A stretch of 64,000 bases of DNA from an uncultured Clostridia bacterium (GCA_944346885.1 CALVMR010000016.1:1-64000), one strand, 5' to 3'. Shown: positions 1 to 8,811, numbered from the stretch's first letter. Translations and numbers: made by a program. Notes: generated by a model from the letters alone, not told the origin.

Positions 1-24
1 AAAGCGGACCGCGGCTTTTAAAAA

Positions 25-66
25 CTATAATACGGCGCACCGCTTGCACGGATTGCCGTATTATAG
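25..66. repeat. 12-bp perfect inverted repeat
   Basis: CTATAATACGGC at 25-36 is exactly inverted at 55-66 around an 18-nt spacer. Each arm contains a TATAAT hexamer read outward on opposite strands. It could be an operator, two facing -10 boxes or a stem-loop; there is no U-run to make it a clear terminator. The rest of 1-183 shows no gene I can support. Confidence 0.55.
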
Positions 67-183
67 TGAGAGAATATGAAAAAAGTTTTGGGTGGATAAA
101 TTTATTTTGTCTTGCTTTTGTGCTTTCAGTATAGCGCACAATTATGTTTGTTTTATGAAAACAGAATGAACAATACAAAAATT

Positions 184-1716
184 TTAACCGCCGTATTTGG
201 CGCAGATCGCTTCCGCCACGCGGATCCCGTCCGCCGCAGAACTCGTGATCCCGCCCGAATACCCGCAACCTTCGCCGCAGGGATAGACGCCGCGCATGTG
301 CAAACTCTCCAACGTCTGCCCGCGCACGATGCGCACGGGAGAGGAAAAGCGGGTCTCCACACCCGTCAGCAGCGCGTCCGCGTCGGCAAACCCGCGCAGT
401 TTTTCGTCCATCCGCAAAAGTGCGGCGCGCATCCCCTCCGCCACGGCGGGCGGAAGCAATCGGTTCAGATCGCAAAACGCCGTCCCCGCGGCATAGGTCG
501 GCAGCACCGCTCCGAAGCCGCAGCTCTCTCTTTGCGCCAAAAAATCTTCTGCGCGCTGTACGGGCGCGGCATACGTTCCGCCCGCGGCAAGAAACGCTTT
601 TTGCTCTAAGGCGCGCTGAAAGCGCACCCCGTCTAAAACGTCTCCTCTGTAAAAATCTTCCGTGCCGACGGAAACGAGCAGCGCGCTGTTTGCGTTTTTT
701 CCGCCGCGCGCATAGTCGCTCATTCCGTTCGTAACGACGCCGCCCTCCTCGCTCGCCGCGGGGATGACCGTACCGCCGGGGCACATGCAGAAGGTGAACG
801 CCGTTCTCGCGCCGACGTGCGCCGTCATTTTATAGTCTGCGGGCGGCAAAAGCGCCGCCGCCTCGCCGTACTGCGCTCTGCCGATCAGTGCCTGCAAGTG
901 CTCGATGCGCGCGCCCACGGCGAAAGGTCTTGCCTCCATCGCAAACCCCTCCGCTGCCAGCGCGGCAAACGTATCGCGGCTGCTGTGCCCGATCGCAAGC
1001 ACCGCTTCGCTTGCGGGCAATTCGTACCGGCAGCCGCTTTGCAGATCGCGCAGCTGCACCGCCCGCACCGCGCCGCCCTCCGCCCTGCACCCCTCAAAAC
1101 GGGTGTGAAAGAGCATTTTTCCGCCGTGGCACAGAATGTATTCGCGGATGTTGACCAGCACGCCGCGCAGCCTGTCACTGCCGATGTGCGGTTTATGCAG
1201 ATAGGCTATCTCCGCGGGCGCGCCGAAGCGCACAAACGTTTCCAGCACCTCGCGGTTGCGGATATCTTTGGTCTGCGTGTTCAGCTTCCCGTCCGAAAAA
1301 GTGCCTGCGCCGCCCTCGCCGAACTGCACGTTGCAATCCCCGTCCAATCTGCCGCCCGCAAAAAATGCGGCGTTTTGCGCCGTGCGTTCCTCCACCGTTC
1401 CGCCGCGCTCTACCACGAGAGGCGCAATGCCCGCCGCTAGCAGGCGCAACGCGCAGAACAGCCCCGCGGGTCCGCTTCCGACAACGACGACCGCGCGCGG
1501 CTGCGCCGTGACGTGCGGGTGATGAAAAGCGGACGGCGCAATCGGTCTTTTATCCGCCTCTATGCTGTAAACCCATCGGATGTTCGCCTTGTCGCGCGCG
1601 TCCAAAGACTTGCGCAAAATGCGGATGTGCGGCGCGCAATGCAATTTGCGCGCCGCGATCTCTTTGAGTTTTTGTTCGCTTTCCCCTACGGCGAGCTTTA
1701 TGTTGTCGATCCGCAT
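184..1716 (-). CDS. FAD-dependent dehydrogenase (COG2509-like)
   Basis: A 510-residue cytoplasmic flavoprotein. The dinucleotide-binding loop VVVVGSGPAGLFCALRLL lies near residues 76-93, after an N-terminal region of about 70 residues (KLAVGESEQKLKEIAARKL) that is typical of the uncharacterised COG2509 NAD(P)/FAD dehydrogenases. The C-terminus has a GCGYSGGITSSAADGIRVAE segment of the kind that closes the FAD site. I chose the ATG at 1716 because homologues begin MRI..; an in-frame extension to 1788 would run deep into the upstream flavoprotein gene. With the chosen start it still overlaps that gene's end (1698) by about 19 bp, so the two are probably co-transcribed and translationally coupled. 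The substrate is unknown. Stop TAA. Confidence 0.85.
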   Translation of the reverse strand: MRIDNIKLAVGESEQKLKEIAARKLHCAPHIRILRKSLDARDKANIRWVYSIEADKRPIAPSAFHHPHVTAQPRAVVVVGSGPAGLFCALRLLAAGIAPLVVERGGTVEERTAQNAAFFAGGRLDGDCNVQFGEGGAGTFSDGKLNTQTKDIRNREVLETFVRFGAPAEIAYLHKPHIGSDRLRGVLVNIREYILCHGGKMLFHTRFEGCRAEGGAVRAVQLRDLQSGCRYELPASEAVLAIGHSSRDTFAALAAEGFAMEARPFAVGARIEHLQALIGRAQYGEAAALLPPADYKMTAHVGARTAFTFCMCPGGTVIPAASEEGGVVTNGMSDYARGGKNANSALLVSVGTEDFYRGDVLDGVRFQRALEQKAFLAAGGTYAAPVQRAEDFLAQRESCGFGAVLPTYAAGTAFCDLNRLLPPAVAEGMRAALLRMDEKLRGFADADALLTGVETRFSSPVRIVRGQTLESLHMRGVYPCGEGCGYSGGITSSAADGIRVAEAICAKYGG

Positions 1717-2942
1717 AGCCTCTCCCCGATCGCTTCCGCCGCGCAAGCCCCGCTCGAAAACGCCCATTGCAGGTTGTACCCGCCGCATTCGCCGTCAACA
1801 TCGCACAATTCGCCGACGACGAACAATCCGCGCACTTTTTTGCTTTCCAAATTTTCGGTCAGCTCGCGCATATCCACGCCGCCCTTGGTCACTTGTGCAT
1901 TGGCGAACCCGTCCGTTCCCGTAATTTCGACCGTGAAAAATTTCAGCACATGCACAAGGAGCGGCAGCTTTTGCACGGCGCGCGCCGCATCCTCCTCCAA
2001 TGCGATGTTGCAGCGGCGGAGCACCGCCCTGCCGATCGCACTGTGCACAATGCCGCGGAGCAGATCTTCCGCGCGCATCTGCGGATAGCGCTCCGCCTTT
2101 GCGCGCAGCGCCGCAAGAACGTCCGCGGCGCCGCTGTCTGGCAAAAAATCGATCGCTACCGCATCCCCCGCCCTTGCAAAAGCCGAAATGCGGAATATCG
2201 CATCCCCGCTGACGCCGCTCTCCGTAAACAGTACGTCGCCGCGCGTCATCGTGTTCGCAAAAACGGAACCCTCTTTCCCGTTCGGGCGGACGAGCACCGC
2301 CGTGCAGCCGCAGCGCACCCCTTTCAGCCCGCGCACCGCCGCCGCATCCGCTCGCAGGCGGACGAGGGAAGGAGAGAGCGGCGTAACGGTATGCCCGAAC
2401 GATCCCGCCAAGGCATAGCCGCTGCCGTCCGCCCCCAGATGCGGAGACGCCTTTCCGCCGCAGGCAAGCACCAGCGTACGGGCGGCATACTCCCCTTTAT
2501 CGGTGCGCACCCGAAACACGTTCCGATCGCACCGCGCCGACAAAACCGCTTCGCCGAGGCGCTGCTCCGCCGTGCTGTTTTGCAGCGAAAAGCGAAACAG
2601 GTCTGTCACCGAAGAGGCTTGGCGCGAAGTCGGGTAAATACGCCCCGCGCCGTCTGCGGCGAACAGCCCGCCCAAAGCCGCCAGCTCGTTCATCAGCCAT
2701 GGCTGCCCGTACCGTTCCAAAACGGCGGAAACCGTTTCAAGCGCGGACCCGAAATAATGCTCTTTTGAAAGGTCGGTATTGCTCACGTTGCCCTGCCCGT
2801 TCCCCGTTACGGAAAGTTTTTTCCCTACGCGGTCATTTCGGTCCAGCAACAGCACGCGCGCCCCGCGTTCCGCAAGGCGATGCGCACACATGAGCCCTGC
2901 GGCGCCCGCGCCGACGATCGTTGTATCATAAACCGTATCCAT
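1698..2942 (-). CDS. BaiN/HI0933-family NAD(P)/FAD flavoprotein
   Basis: A 414-residue protein of the HI0933/BaiN family (often named aminoacetone oxidase family FAD-binding enzyme). Residues about 8-35 hold the Rossmann motif IVGAGAAGLMCAHRL followed by VLLLDRN and the family signature GKKLSVTGNGQGNVSN. The C-terminal GGVDMRELTENLESK and GYNLQWAFSSGACAAEAI stretches complete the FAD fold. The ATG at 2942 is preferred over an earlier in-frame codon at 2996, because the latter lies inside the -35 box of the promoter at 2968-2996. First gene of a two-flavoprotein operon. Physiological substrate unknown; bile-acid reduction has been shown only for some relatives. Confidence 0.88.
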   Translation of the reverse strand: MDTVYDTTIVGAGAAGLMCAHRLAERGARVLLLDRNDRVGKKLSVTGNGQGNVSNTDLSKEHYFGSALETVSAVLERYGQPWLMNELAALGGLFAADGAGRIYPTSRQASSVTDLFRFSLQNSTAEQRLGEAVLSARCDRNVFRVRTDKGEYAARTLVLACGGKASPHLGADGSGYALAGSFGHTVTPLSPSLVRLRADAAAVRGLKGVRCGCTAVLVRPNGKEGSVFANTMTRGDVLFTESGVSGDAIFRISAFARAGDAVAIDFLPDSGAADVLAALRAKAERYPQMRAEDLLRGIVHSAIGRAVLRRCNIALEEDAARAVQKLPLLVHVLKFFTVEITGTDGFANAQVTKGGVDMRELTENLESKKVRGLFVVGELCDVDGECGGYNLQWAFSSGACAAEAIGERLCGSTT

Positions 2943-2967
2943 ATCGACCAACCCGCCGTTTTTTTTG

Positions 2968-2996
2968 ATTGTAATATATTTTGAGAGAATTGTCAA
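2968..2996 (-). promoter_or_regulatory. Promoter of the flavoprotein pair
   Basis: On the minus strand: TTGACA (2991-2996), 17-nt spacer, TACAAT (2968-2973). It leaves a short leader before the ATG at 2942 and rules out the longer start. Confidence 0.85.
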
Positions 2997-3021
2997 TTTT
3001 CCGCGGAGAATTTATAAGTAC

Positions 3022-3050
3022 TTGACTTTTTACACAAATTGTATTACCAT
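3022..3050 (+). promoter_or_regulatory. Promoter of the DUF1508 gene
   Basis: TTGACT (3022-3027), 17-nt spacer, TACCAT (3045-3050), followed by the ribosome-binding site AAGGAGAG (3072-3079). It is divergent from the flavoprotein promoter, with 25 bp between the two -35 boxes. Confidence 0.75.
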
Positions 3051-3087
3051 ACAGGCAGAATAAGGTCTTTCAAGGAGAGCAACCGCA

Positions 3088-4107
3088 ATGGATAAAGTAC
3101 TCGAATGGATCGCCGAAAACCCGGTTTACGCAGCCGTCATGATCGCTGCCGCCGTGTTGATCGTCGTATTGGTGATCCTGCTTATCGTACGCGCCGCGCT
3201 CAAAGCAAAAAAGAAGGCGCGCGCCGAAGAGAGCGCCGCGGCACAGGATGCGCCCGCGCAGCAAAACAGTGCCGAAGCGGGACCCGACGCCCCTGCAAAT
3301 TCGGAGGCGGCGCAGCCCGAAGAGGCGGAAACGGAAGAATACACGGCAAGCGGCTATGCCGCCGCGGCAGACGGCGCTCCCGCCGCCCTGACAGAAACCG
3401 AGCAAAGCGAAGAACAGCCCGCCGAAGAGGCAGAGCTGCCTCCGCCGCCGCTCCCCTCCACGGCTGACGCCGAACCGTCCGCACAGGATGACGCCGAACC
3501 GTCTGCGCAGGAGGACGACACTACGACAGACGCCGAGCCGCCCGCACAGGAAGACGCCGCCGCCGAGACCGCCGCACAGGCGGAAGCGAACGAAGAGGCG
3601 GATGCAAACATAGCCGCCGCGGAAAGCGGCAACGGCGGGGAAACAAAACAAGAAGAACCCGCCAAAAAAACCGCCAAACGCCCGACCAAAAAAGCGGCGG
3701 AGAGCGCAAAACCTGCCGAAAAAAAGGCAGCAAAAGGCACGGAAGAGCACGAAAAGCGCAGCGCCTATACGGGCAAATGGCTGATCTTTAAAAACGACGA
3801 AAAGGGCTTTTATTTTGAACTCCGCGCTTCCAACGGAGAAAAGCTGCTGCGTAGTTTAGACTATACCTCGCTTGCGGGGGCTAAATCCGCCATCAAAACG
3901 TACAAAAACAACATTGCAAAGGATAACATCGACCTGACGCAATCAAAAACGGGGCACTACTATTTCCGCCTGCTGAGCGGTTCCAAGCAGCTTTTGTGCA
4001 CGGGCGAAACATACACCTCGCGCAGCGCCTGCGAAAGCGCGGTAGAATCGGTAAAGCGCTTTGCCGAAACCGCCGTCGTCGCCGTTGCCGAAGACCCCGC
4101 CGAATAA
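3088..4107 (+). CDS. Membrane-anchored DUF1508 (YegP-like) protein
   Basis: A 339-residue protein. Residues about 12-36 form one hydrophobic segment (AAVMIAAAVLIVVLVILLIV), followed by a basic KAKKKAR stop-transfer. Residues about 40-225 are low-complexity Ala/Glu/Pro, with an imperfect repeat of the type DAEPSAQ-D/E-D, turning into a Lys/Ala-rich stretch (KKTAKRPTKKAAE). The C-terminal 110 residues hold two DUF1508/YegP repeats: GKWLIFKNDEKGFYFELRASNGE..LAGAKSAIKTYKNN and TGHYYFRLLSGSKQLLCTGETYTS..ESAVESVKR. YegP-type domains are found alone in many bacteria and have no settled function; tethering one to the membrane by a long disordered linker is less usual. Own promoter and strong SD; shares a bidirectional terminator with serS. 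Confidence 0.85.
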   Translation: MDKVLEWIAENPVYAAVMIAAAVLIVVLVILLIVRAALKAKKKARAEESAAAQDAPAQQNSAEAGPDAPANSEAAQPEEAETEEYTASGYAAAADGAPAALTETEQSEEQPAEEAELPPPPLPSTADAEPSAQDDAEPSAQEDDTTTDAEPPAQEDAAAETAAQAEANEEADANIAAAESGNGGETKQEEPAKKTAKRPTKKAAESAKPAEKKAAKGTEEHEKRSAYTGKWLIFKNDEKGFYFELRASNGEKLLRSLDYTSLAGAKSAIKTYKNNIAKDNIDLTQSKTGHYYFRLLSGSKQLLCTGETYTSRSACESAVESVKRFAETAVVAVAEDPAE

Positions 4108-4122
4108 TTTTAGCGCAGCAAC

Positions 4123-4152
4123 AAAAAAGGCTCCCCGCGGGGAGCCTTTTTT
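4123..4152. terminator. Bidirectional intrinsic terminator
   Basis: A nine-pair stem (GGCTCCCCG/CGGGGAGCC, 4129-4146) with six A before and six T after, so it works for both converging genes: the DUF1508 gene (plus) and serS (minus). Confidence 0.92.
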
Positions 4153-4166
4153 GTGCCGAAATGCGG

Positions 4167-5453
4167 TCACAATTTGGGAAGGATCGTATCCTTTCCGCCC
4201 ATGTATTTTCGCAGTACTTCGGGAATGTTGACGCTGCCGTCCTCGTTGAGATGGTTTTCCAACAGCGCAATGAGCATGCGCGGCGGCGCCACCACGGTAT
4301 TGTTGAGGGTGTGCGCAAAGGCATTCCCCTTTTCCGTTTTGTAACGGATCCCCAGCCTGCGCGCCTGCGCGTCGGTCAGGTTGGAGCAGCTGCCCACTTC
4401 AAAATATTTTTCCTGCCGCGGGCTCCACGCCTCCACGTCGATGCTCTTGTATTTAAGGTCGGCAAGGTCTCCCGAACAGCATTCGAGCGTGCGCACGGGG
4501 ATCTGCATGGAGACAAACAGCTCCACCGTATACGAATAGAGCTTTTTGAACCAATCGTCGCTCTCCTCCGGCTTGCAGATGACGATCATCTCCTGCTTTT
4601 CAAACTGGTGGATGCGGTAAATGCCGCGCTCTTCGATGCCGTGCGCCCCTTTTTCTTTGCGGAAGCAGGGAGAATAGCTCGTAAGCGTAAGCGGAAGGCG
4701 CTCGGCGGGGAGCACGGTATTCATAAACCTGCCGATCATCGAATGCTCGCTGGTCCCGATGAGGTAAAGGTCCTCCCCCTCGATCTTGTACATCATGCCG
4801 TCCATCTCTTCAAACGACATGACGCCCGTAACAACGTCGCTGCGGATCATATACGGGGGGATCACATAGGTGAAGCCCTTGTCGATCATAAAATCGCGCG
4901 CGTAGGTCAACACGGCGGAGTGCAGCCGCGCAATATCACCGAGCAGGTAATAAAACCCCTGCCCGCTCGTACGGCGGGCGCTGTCTAAGTCGATCCCGCC
5001 GAGCCGCTCTAAAATATCGAGGTGATACGGAACTTCGAACGGCTTTTTGGCAGGTTCGAGAAAGCGCTGCCGTTCCACGTTTTCGGAATCGTCTTTGCCG
5101 ATGGGCACGTCGTCGGCAATGATGTTCGGGATCGCCATCATATCCTTTTTAAGCTGTTCGGCGATCTCGGCGGTCGCGCTTTCGATCGCGGCGATGCGCT
5201 CGTTGTTGGCGACCACTTCCTCTTTGACGCGCGCCGCCTCTTCCGCCCGTTTCTCTTTCATCAATTTGCCGATCTGCGCGCTCAGCGCATTGCGCTTCGC
5301 CCTGCATTCGTCCCCTTCCCTCTGCAACGCGCGGCGCTTTTCGTCCAACGCGAGCACTTCATCGACCAGCGGAAGTTTTTTATCCTGAAACTTTTTTTTG
5401 ATGTTCTCGCGCACCTTGTCGGGGTCGGCGCGGAGCAGGTTGATATCGATCAT
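4167..5453 (-). CDS. serS: Seryl-tRNA synthetase
   Basis: A 428-residue class II synthetase that charges tRNA-Ser (and tRNA-Sec where present). The N-terminal 110 residues are the coiled-coil arm (MIDINLLRADPDKVRENIKKK, then long Glu/Lys/Arg helices). The catalytic domain shows TSEHSMIGRF, the motif 2 region FRKEKGAHGIEERGIYRIHQFEKQEM, and motif 3 NGT-like ending NTVVAPPRMLIALLENH. The start at 5453 is preceded by GGAGGA at good spacing; a 20-residue upstream extension would start at the -35 box. The leader is only about 25 nt, so there is no T-box here, unlike thrS. Stop TGA. Confidence 0.97.
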   Translation of the reverse strand: MIDINLLRADPDKVRENIKKKFQDKKLPLVDEVLALDEKRRALQREGDECRAKRNALSAQIGKLMKEKRAEEAARVKEEVVANNERIAAIESATAEIAEQLKKDMMAIPNIIADDVPIGKDDSENVERQRFLEPAKKPFEVPYHLDILERLGGIDLDSARRTSGQGFYYLLGDIARLHSAVLTYARDFMIDKGFTYVIPPYMIRSDVVTGVMSFEEMDGMMYKIEGEDLYLIGTSEHSMIGRFMNTVLPAERLPLTLTSYSPCFRKEKGAHGIEERGIYRIHQFEKQEMIVICKPEESDDWFKKLYSYTVELFVSMQIPVRTLECCSGDLADLKYKSIDVEAWSPRQEKYFEVGSCSNLTDAQARRLGIRYKTEKGNAFAHTLNNTVVAPPRMLIALLENHLNEDGSVNIPEVLRKYMGGKDTILPKL

Positions 5454-5484
5454 TTGCGTCCTCCGAATTTCTGTACCGAACTCT

Positions 5485-5513
5485 ATTTTAAACCAAAAAC
5501 GCGCAATTTGCAA
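5485..5513 (-). promoter_or_regulatory. serS promoter
   Basis: Minus strand TTGCAA (5508-5513), 17-nt spacer, TAAAAT (5485-5490). It is too close to the start for a riboswitch. Confidence 0.7.
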
Positions 5514-5606
5514 TAAAATGCGCGTGCCGTCAAAAAATTATTCGGAAGAGAATTTACAAAACTTTACACACTGCCGCCGCAAATGCGCAAACTGCAAATA
5601 AAATGT

Positions 5607-5635
5607 TTGTGTTCGGGCATAAAGTATGATATAAT
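5607..5635 (+). promoter_or_regulatory. Promoter of the P-type ATPase
   Basis: TTGTGT (5607-5612), 17-nt spacer, perfect TATAAT (5630-5635) with an extended -10 TG at 5627-5628. Confidence 0.85.
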
Positions 5636-5695
5636 ACCCGATGAAACGGTGCAATGCGGCAGCGGAAAACGCCGGCATTTGCGCCACGGAGGACT

Positions 5696-8602
5696 ATGCC
5701 GACGAAAAAGACCATCCCGCCCGAAGAGACTGCGGCGGCAAACCCCGCAAACCCCGCATCCGCCCCGAAAGCGCAGGCGCCCGCCGAAACGGAAGCGCCC
5801 GCTTCGGCGCGCCCTGCCGAAGGCAAAAAAAGCGAAAACGCCCGCTCTTCGGCTGCCGCAAAAGCGCAGCCGAAAAAGAGCGCCGCCCCCGCCGCAAAAA
5901 CTTCCAAAGCCGTTTCCGCAAAGAGCGGGCCGCAAAAAAAGACCGCGGCAAAGCCCGTGCAGAAGAAGACCGCCGCGGAAAGCGCGCGGAGCAAAAAGGA
6001 AGAGCGCAGCGGCGAAAGCGCCGCGCAGGCGAAGCCCGCCGCAAAGCAGGAAGGCATTGCAAAGAGCGTGGAGCGCGCCGTACAGCAAAAACTTACGGCG
6101 GAAAAAACGGAGAGCGAACAACCCAAAGACATCGCGCTCATCAAAAAGCAATTTAAAAAACGCAGGGCGGAAGTACCCGCCTATTCGCAGGTGGAGCGCT
6201 ACGCGAGCGACCCTGCCAAAGGGCTCTCCGAAGAACAAGTCAATAAGCGCTTTTCGCAATTTTTGTTCAACGACGTCAACCAAAAATACTCCAAATCGTA
6301 CGCCAGCATCTTTATCGGGAACCTGTGCACGTTCTTCAACCTTTTATGCGTTTTGGCGGCGGCGGCGCTCATCTATTCGGGCGCGGAGTATACGCAATTC
6401 CTCTTCGTCGTCATCTTTACGGCGAACATCGCCTTCGGTATCGCCACCGAGATCCGCGCAAAGCGCAAGATCGATAAGTTATCCATTCTCAACACCCCCA
6501 CCGCCAAAGTCGTACGCGGCGGAGCCGTAACGGAGATCGCCGCAAAAGACATCGTTTTGGACGACATCGTTGTGCTCTCCCTCGGCAACCAGATCCCTGC
6601 GGACTGCATCGTGGCGGAGGGCTCCGTCGAAGTCAACGAATCGCTCTTGACCGGCGAATCCGTTCCCGTAAAAAAAGAGGCGGGCGATTTGCTGTTCGCG
6701 GGCAGCTTTATCACGGCGGGCAACTGCAAAGCGCGCGCGGATAAAGTGGGCAAATACACCTATCTCAACTCCCTCTCCGCCAAGGCGAAAAAGTACAAGA
6801 AGCCGAAATCCGAATTGATGCGCTCGACGAAGTTCATCATCATGATCATCGGCATCCTCATCATCCCCATCGCCACGGGCATGTTCTTCATCAACTGGAA
6901 TACCTACACCTTCGACCCGCTCCGCCCGGAGCTGACGCAGCTCAACGACACCATTCAGCGCACCGTATCCATCGTCATCGGCATGATCCCTTCGGGCATG
7001 CTGCTTTTGACGAGCATCGCCCTGACGCTCGGCATCATCCGCCTGATGACGCACAACACGCTCGTGCAGGATATGTACTCGCTGGAAATGCTTGCGCGCG
7101 TCAACGTTTTGTGTCTCGACAAAACGGGCACCATCACGGACGGGCGCATGAAAGTAAACGACTGCATGCTGCTCGGCAACCCGACCGAATTTACCGTAAA
7201 CGAGATCATGGGCAACTGCCTGTACGCCTTGCAGGACAACAACCAAACCTCCATCGCGCTGTACAATTATTTCGGGCACAGCACGACGCTGCGCGCCACC
7301 GCGACCCTGCCCTTTTCCTCCAAGCGCAAGCTCTCCGCCGTGACCTTTGAAGAGATCGGCACGATCGCCATCGGCGCGCCGGAATTTGTGCTCGGCACCG
7401 TTCCCGCCAAGCTCAACAAGATCATCAACCAATATGCGTCGATGGGGCTGCGCGTGCTCGTTGTGGCGCACGCGCCCGGCGCCATCGCGGGAGACGCCCC
7501 GCCCGCCGGGCTGAAAGCCATTGCCGTCATCTCCATGGCAGACAACATCCGCGAAGACGCAGCGCAGACCATCCGTTGGTTCAAGGAAAACGACGTAGCC
7601 ATCCGCATCATTTCGGGCGATAACCCGCGCACGGTCTCCGAAGTAGCCAAACGCGTCGGCGTTGCCAATGCCGAAAAGTATATCTCTTTGGAGGGGTTGA
7701 GCGATTCGGAAGTTGCATCCGTCGCCAACAAGTATACCGTGTTCGGGCGGGTCACCCCCGAACAAAAGGCGATCCTCGTAAAATCGATCAAAGCGGAGGG
7801 AAACACCGTTGCCATGACGGGCGACGGCGTAAACGACATCCTCGCCCTCAAAGAAGCAGACTGCGCCATCAGCGTGGCGTCCGGCAGCGAAGCGGCAAAA
7901 AACGTCAGCCATATCGTTTTGCTGGATAACAACTTCGCGTCCATGCCGAAGGTCGTGTTCGAAGGGCGGCGGGTCATCAACAACATCCAAAACTCTTCCT
8001 CGCTGTACCTGATGAAAACGCTGTTCATCACCGTGTTTGCGCTCATCTCCATCATCTTCCAGCAGGCGTATCCCTTTAAAACGAACAACCTGATGATGTT
8101 GGAGTTTTTCGTGATCGGCGTGCCCAGCTTTTTCCTCTCGCTGCAACCGAACCGCGAACGGGTGCAGGGCAGATTTTTGCCGACCATGCTGGCAAGGACC
8201 ATCCCGTGCGCGATCGTTTTGATACTGGCGGTCGAAAGCATTCAGCTGGTCTCTTGGTTGCAGCCCGAATACTTCAACGCCGAAAACAATGCCGAGCTCT
8301 CGGTCATCATCATCACCTTTACGGGGCTTGTGATGCTGTACCGCGTCTGCCAGCCGTACAACTTGTTCCGCGCGATCTTGATGTTCGGCATGTTTGCCGC
8401 CTGTATCCTCTGTACAACGCTGCTCCCCTTTATCTTCTTCGAAGAAGGGTACCCGACGCCGCTGCTCGGCTTTGTGCAAACGCTGTACGTGATCGTCGTC
8501 ATTTTGCTTTGCTTCCCGCTCTCGGAGATCTTTACGCGCATAACGGAGCGGCTGCGCGGCATTAAAAAGAAACAGCCGAAAATGCTTTCCTCTTTGCATT
8601 GA
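5696..8602 (+). CDS. P-type cation-translocating ATPase, CtpE-like
   Basis: A 968-residue integral membrane ion pump. Residues 1 to about 150 are a Lys/Ala/Pro-rich, probably disordered tail. Then follow an actuator domain with LTGES (about 318-322), a TM4 motif GMIPSGMLLLTS, the phosphorylation motif CLDKTGTITDG (Asp475), and the hinge TGDGVND (Asp710), and four to six C-terminal membrane segments. The TM4 motif is neither CPC (heavy-metal pumps) nor PEGL, so heavy metals are unlikely. The closest family I recognise is the CtpE/HAD-IC group, for which calcium uptake is reported in mycobacteria; the ion here is an inference. I chose the ATG at 5696 (GGAGGAC just upstream, tight spacing) over an in-frame ATG at 5654 that has no SD. 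Monocistronic. The long tail is odd and resembles the disordered part of the DUF1508 protein next door. Confidence 0.88.
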   Translation: MPTKKTIPPEETAAANPANPASAPKAQAPAETEAPASARPAEGKKSENARSSAAAKAQPKKSAAPAAKTSKAVSAKSGPQKKTAAKPVQKKTAAESARSKKEERSGESAAQAKPAAKQEGIAKSVERAVQQKLTAEKTESEQPKDIALIKKQFKKRRAEVPAYSQVERYASDPAKGLSEEQVNKRFSQFLFNDVNQKYSKSYASIFIGNLCTFFNLLCVLAAAALIYSGAEYTQFLFVVIFTANIAFGIATEIRAKRKIDKLSILNTPTAKVVRGGAVTEIAAKDIVLDDIVVLSLGNQIPADCIVAEGSVEVNESLLTGESVPVKKEAGDLLFAGSFITAGNCKARADKVGKYTYLNSLSAKAKKYKKPKSELMRSTKFIIMIIGILIIPIATGMFFINWNTYTFDPLRPELTQLNDTIQRTVSIVIGMIPSGMLLLTSIALTLGIIRLMTHNTLVQDMYSLEMLARVNVLCLDKTGTITDGRMKVNDCMLLGNPTEFTVNEIMGNCLYALQDNNQTSIALYNYFGHSTTLRATATLPFSSKRKLSAVTFEEIGTIAIGAPEFVLGTVPAKLNKIINQYASMGLRVLVVAHAPGAIAGDAPPAGLKAIAVISMADNIREDAAQTIRWFKENDVAIRIISGDNPRTVSEVAKRVGVANAEKYISLEGLSDSEVASVANKYTVFGRVTPEQKAILVKSIKAEGNTVAMTGDGVNDILALKEADCAISVASGSEAAKNVSHIVLLDNNFASMPKVVFEGRRVINNIQNSSSLYLMKTLFITVFALISIIFQQAYPFKTNNLMMLEFFVIGVPSFFLSLQPNRERVQGRFLPTMLARTIPCAIVLILAVESIQLVSWLQPEYFNAENNAELSVIIITFTGLVMLYRVCQPYNLFRAILMFGMFAACILCTTLLPFIFFEEGYPTPLLGFVQTLYVIVVILLCFPLSEIFTRITERLRGIKKKQPKMLSSLH

Positions 8603-8683
8603 GCGTTTTGCGGGGCGCAGCGCGCTACCGACAGGGATATTCTTCGCTCGAATCCTCTTTGCATTGAGCGTTTTGCGGGGCGC
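8588..8683. repeat. 31-bp direct repeat straddling the ATPase stop codon
   Basis: The segment 8588-8618, which includes the last codons and TGA of the ATPase, recurs identically at 8653-8683. The repeat period is 65 bp. No ORF or RNA is evident in between. Confidence 0.85.
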
Positions 8684-8711
8684 GCCGCGTCCCGCTTGTT
8701 TTTCTATTTAA

Positions 8712-8779
8712 TATAGTTTTTACCTATGGATAAGTATAAAATTTAAGTGTTATCCTATTGCACGGAAATGTGCTATACT
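8712..8779 (+). promoter_or_regulatory. metE promoter with MET-box-like operator
   Basis: An extended -10 (TGC then TATACT, 8774-8779) has no recognisable -35 at the right distance (TATCCT, 8751-8756), as expected for an activator-dependent promoter. Upstream lies TATAGTTTTTACCTATG (8712-8728), which matches 13 of 16 positions of the streptococcal MtaR/MetR MET-box (TATAGTTT-N-AAACTATA). It is centred near -66, the usual LysR recognition position. A second inverted repeat, GGATAA (8728-8733)/TTATCC (8750-8755), covers the region where LysR activation sites lie. The nearby regulator at 12116-13039 belongs to the right subfamily. Confidence 0.65.
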
Positions 8780-8811
8780 ATAAAAAAATCATATAAAAAG
8801 GAAACAAATTT

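Noticed and set aside
6479..8599. A 706-codon open frame antisense to the P-type ATPase
   Set aside because: Long antisense frames are common here because GC-rich codon use depletes stops; the translation is low-complexity His/Arg/Asp-rich and has no family motif.
8640..8665. tRNA-like CTCGAATCC sequence
   Set aside because: No acceptor or anticodon stems can be formed around it; it is part of the repeat spacer.
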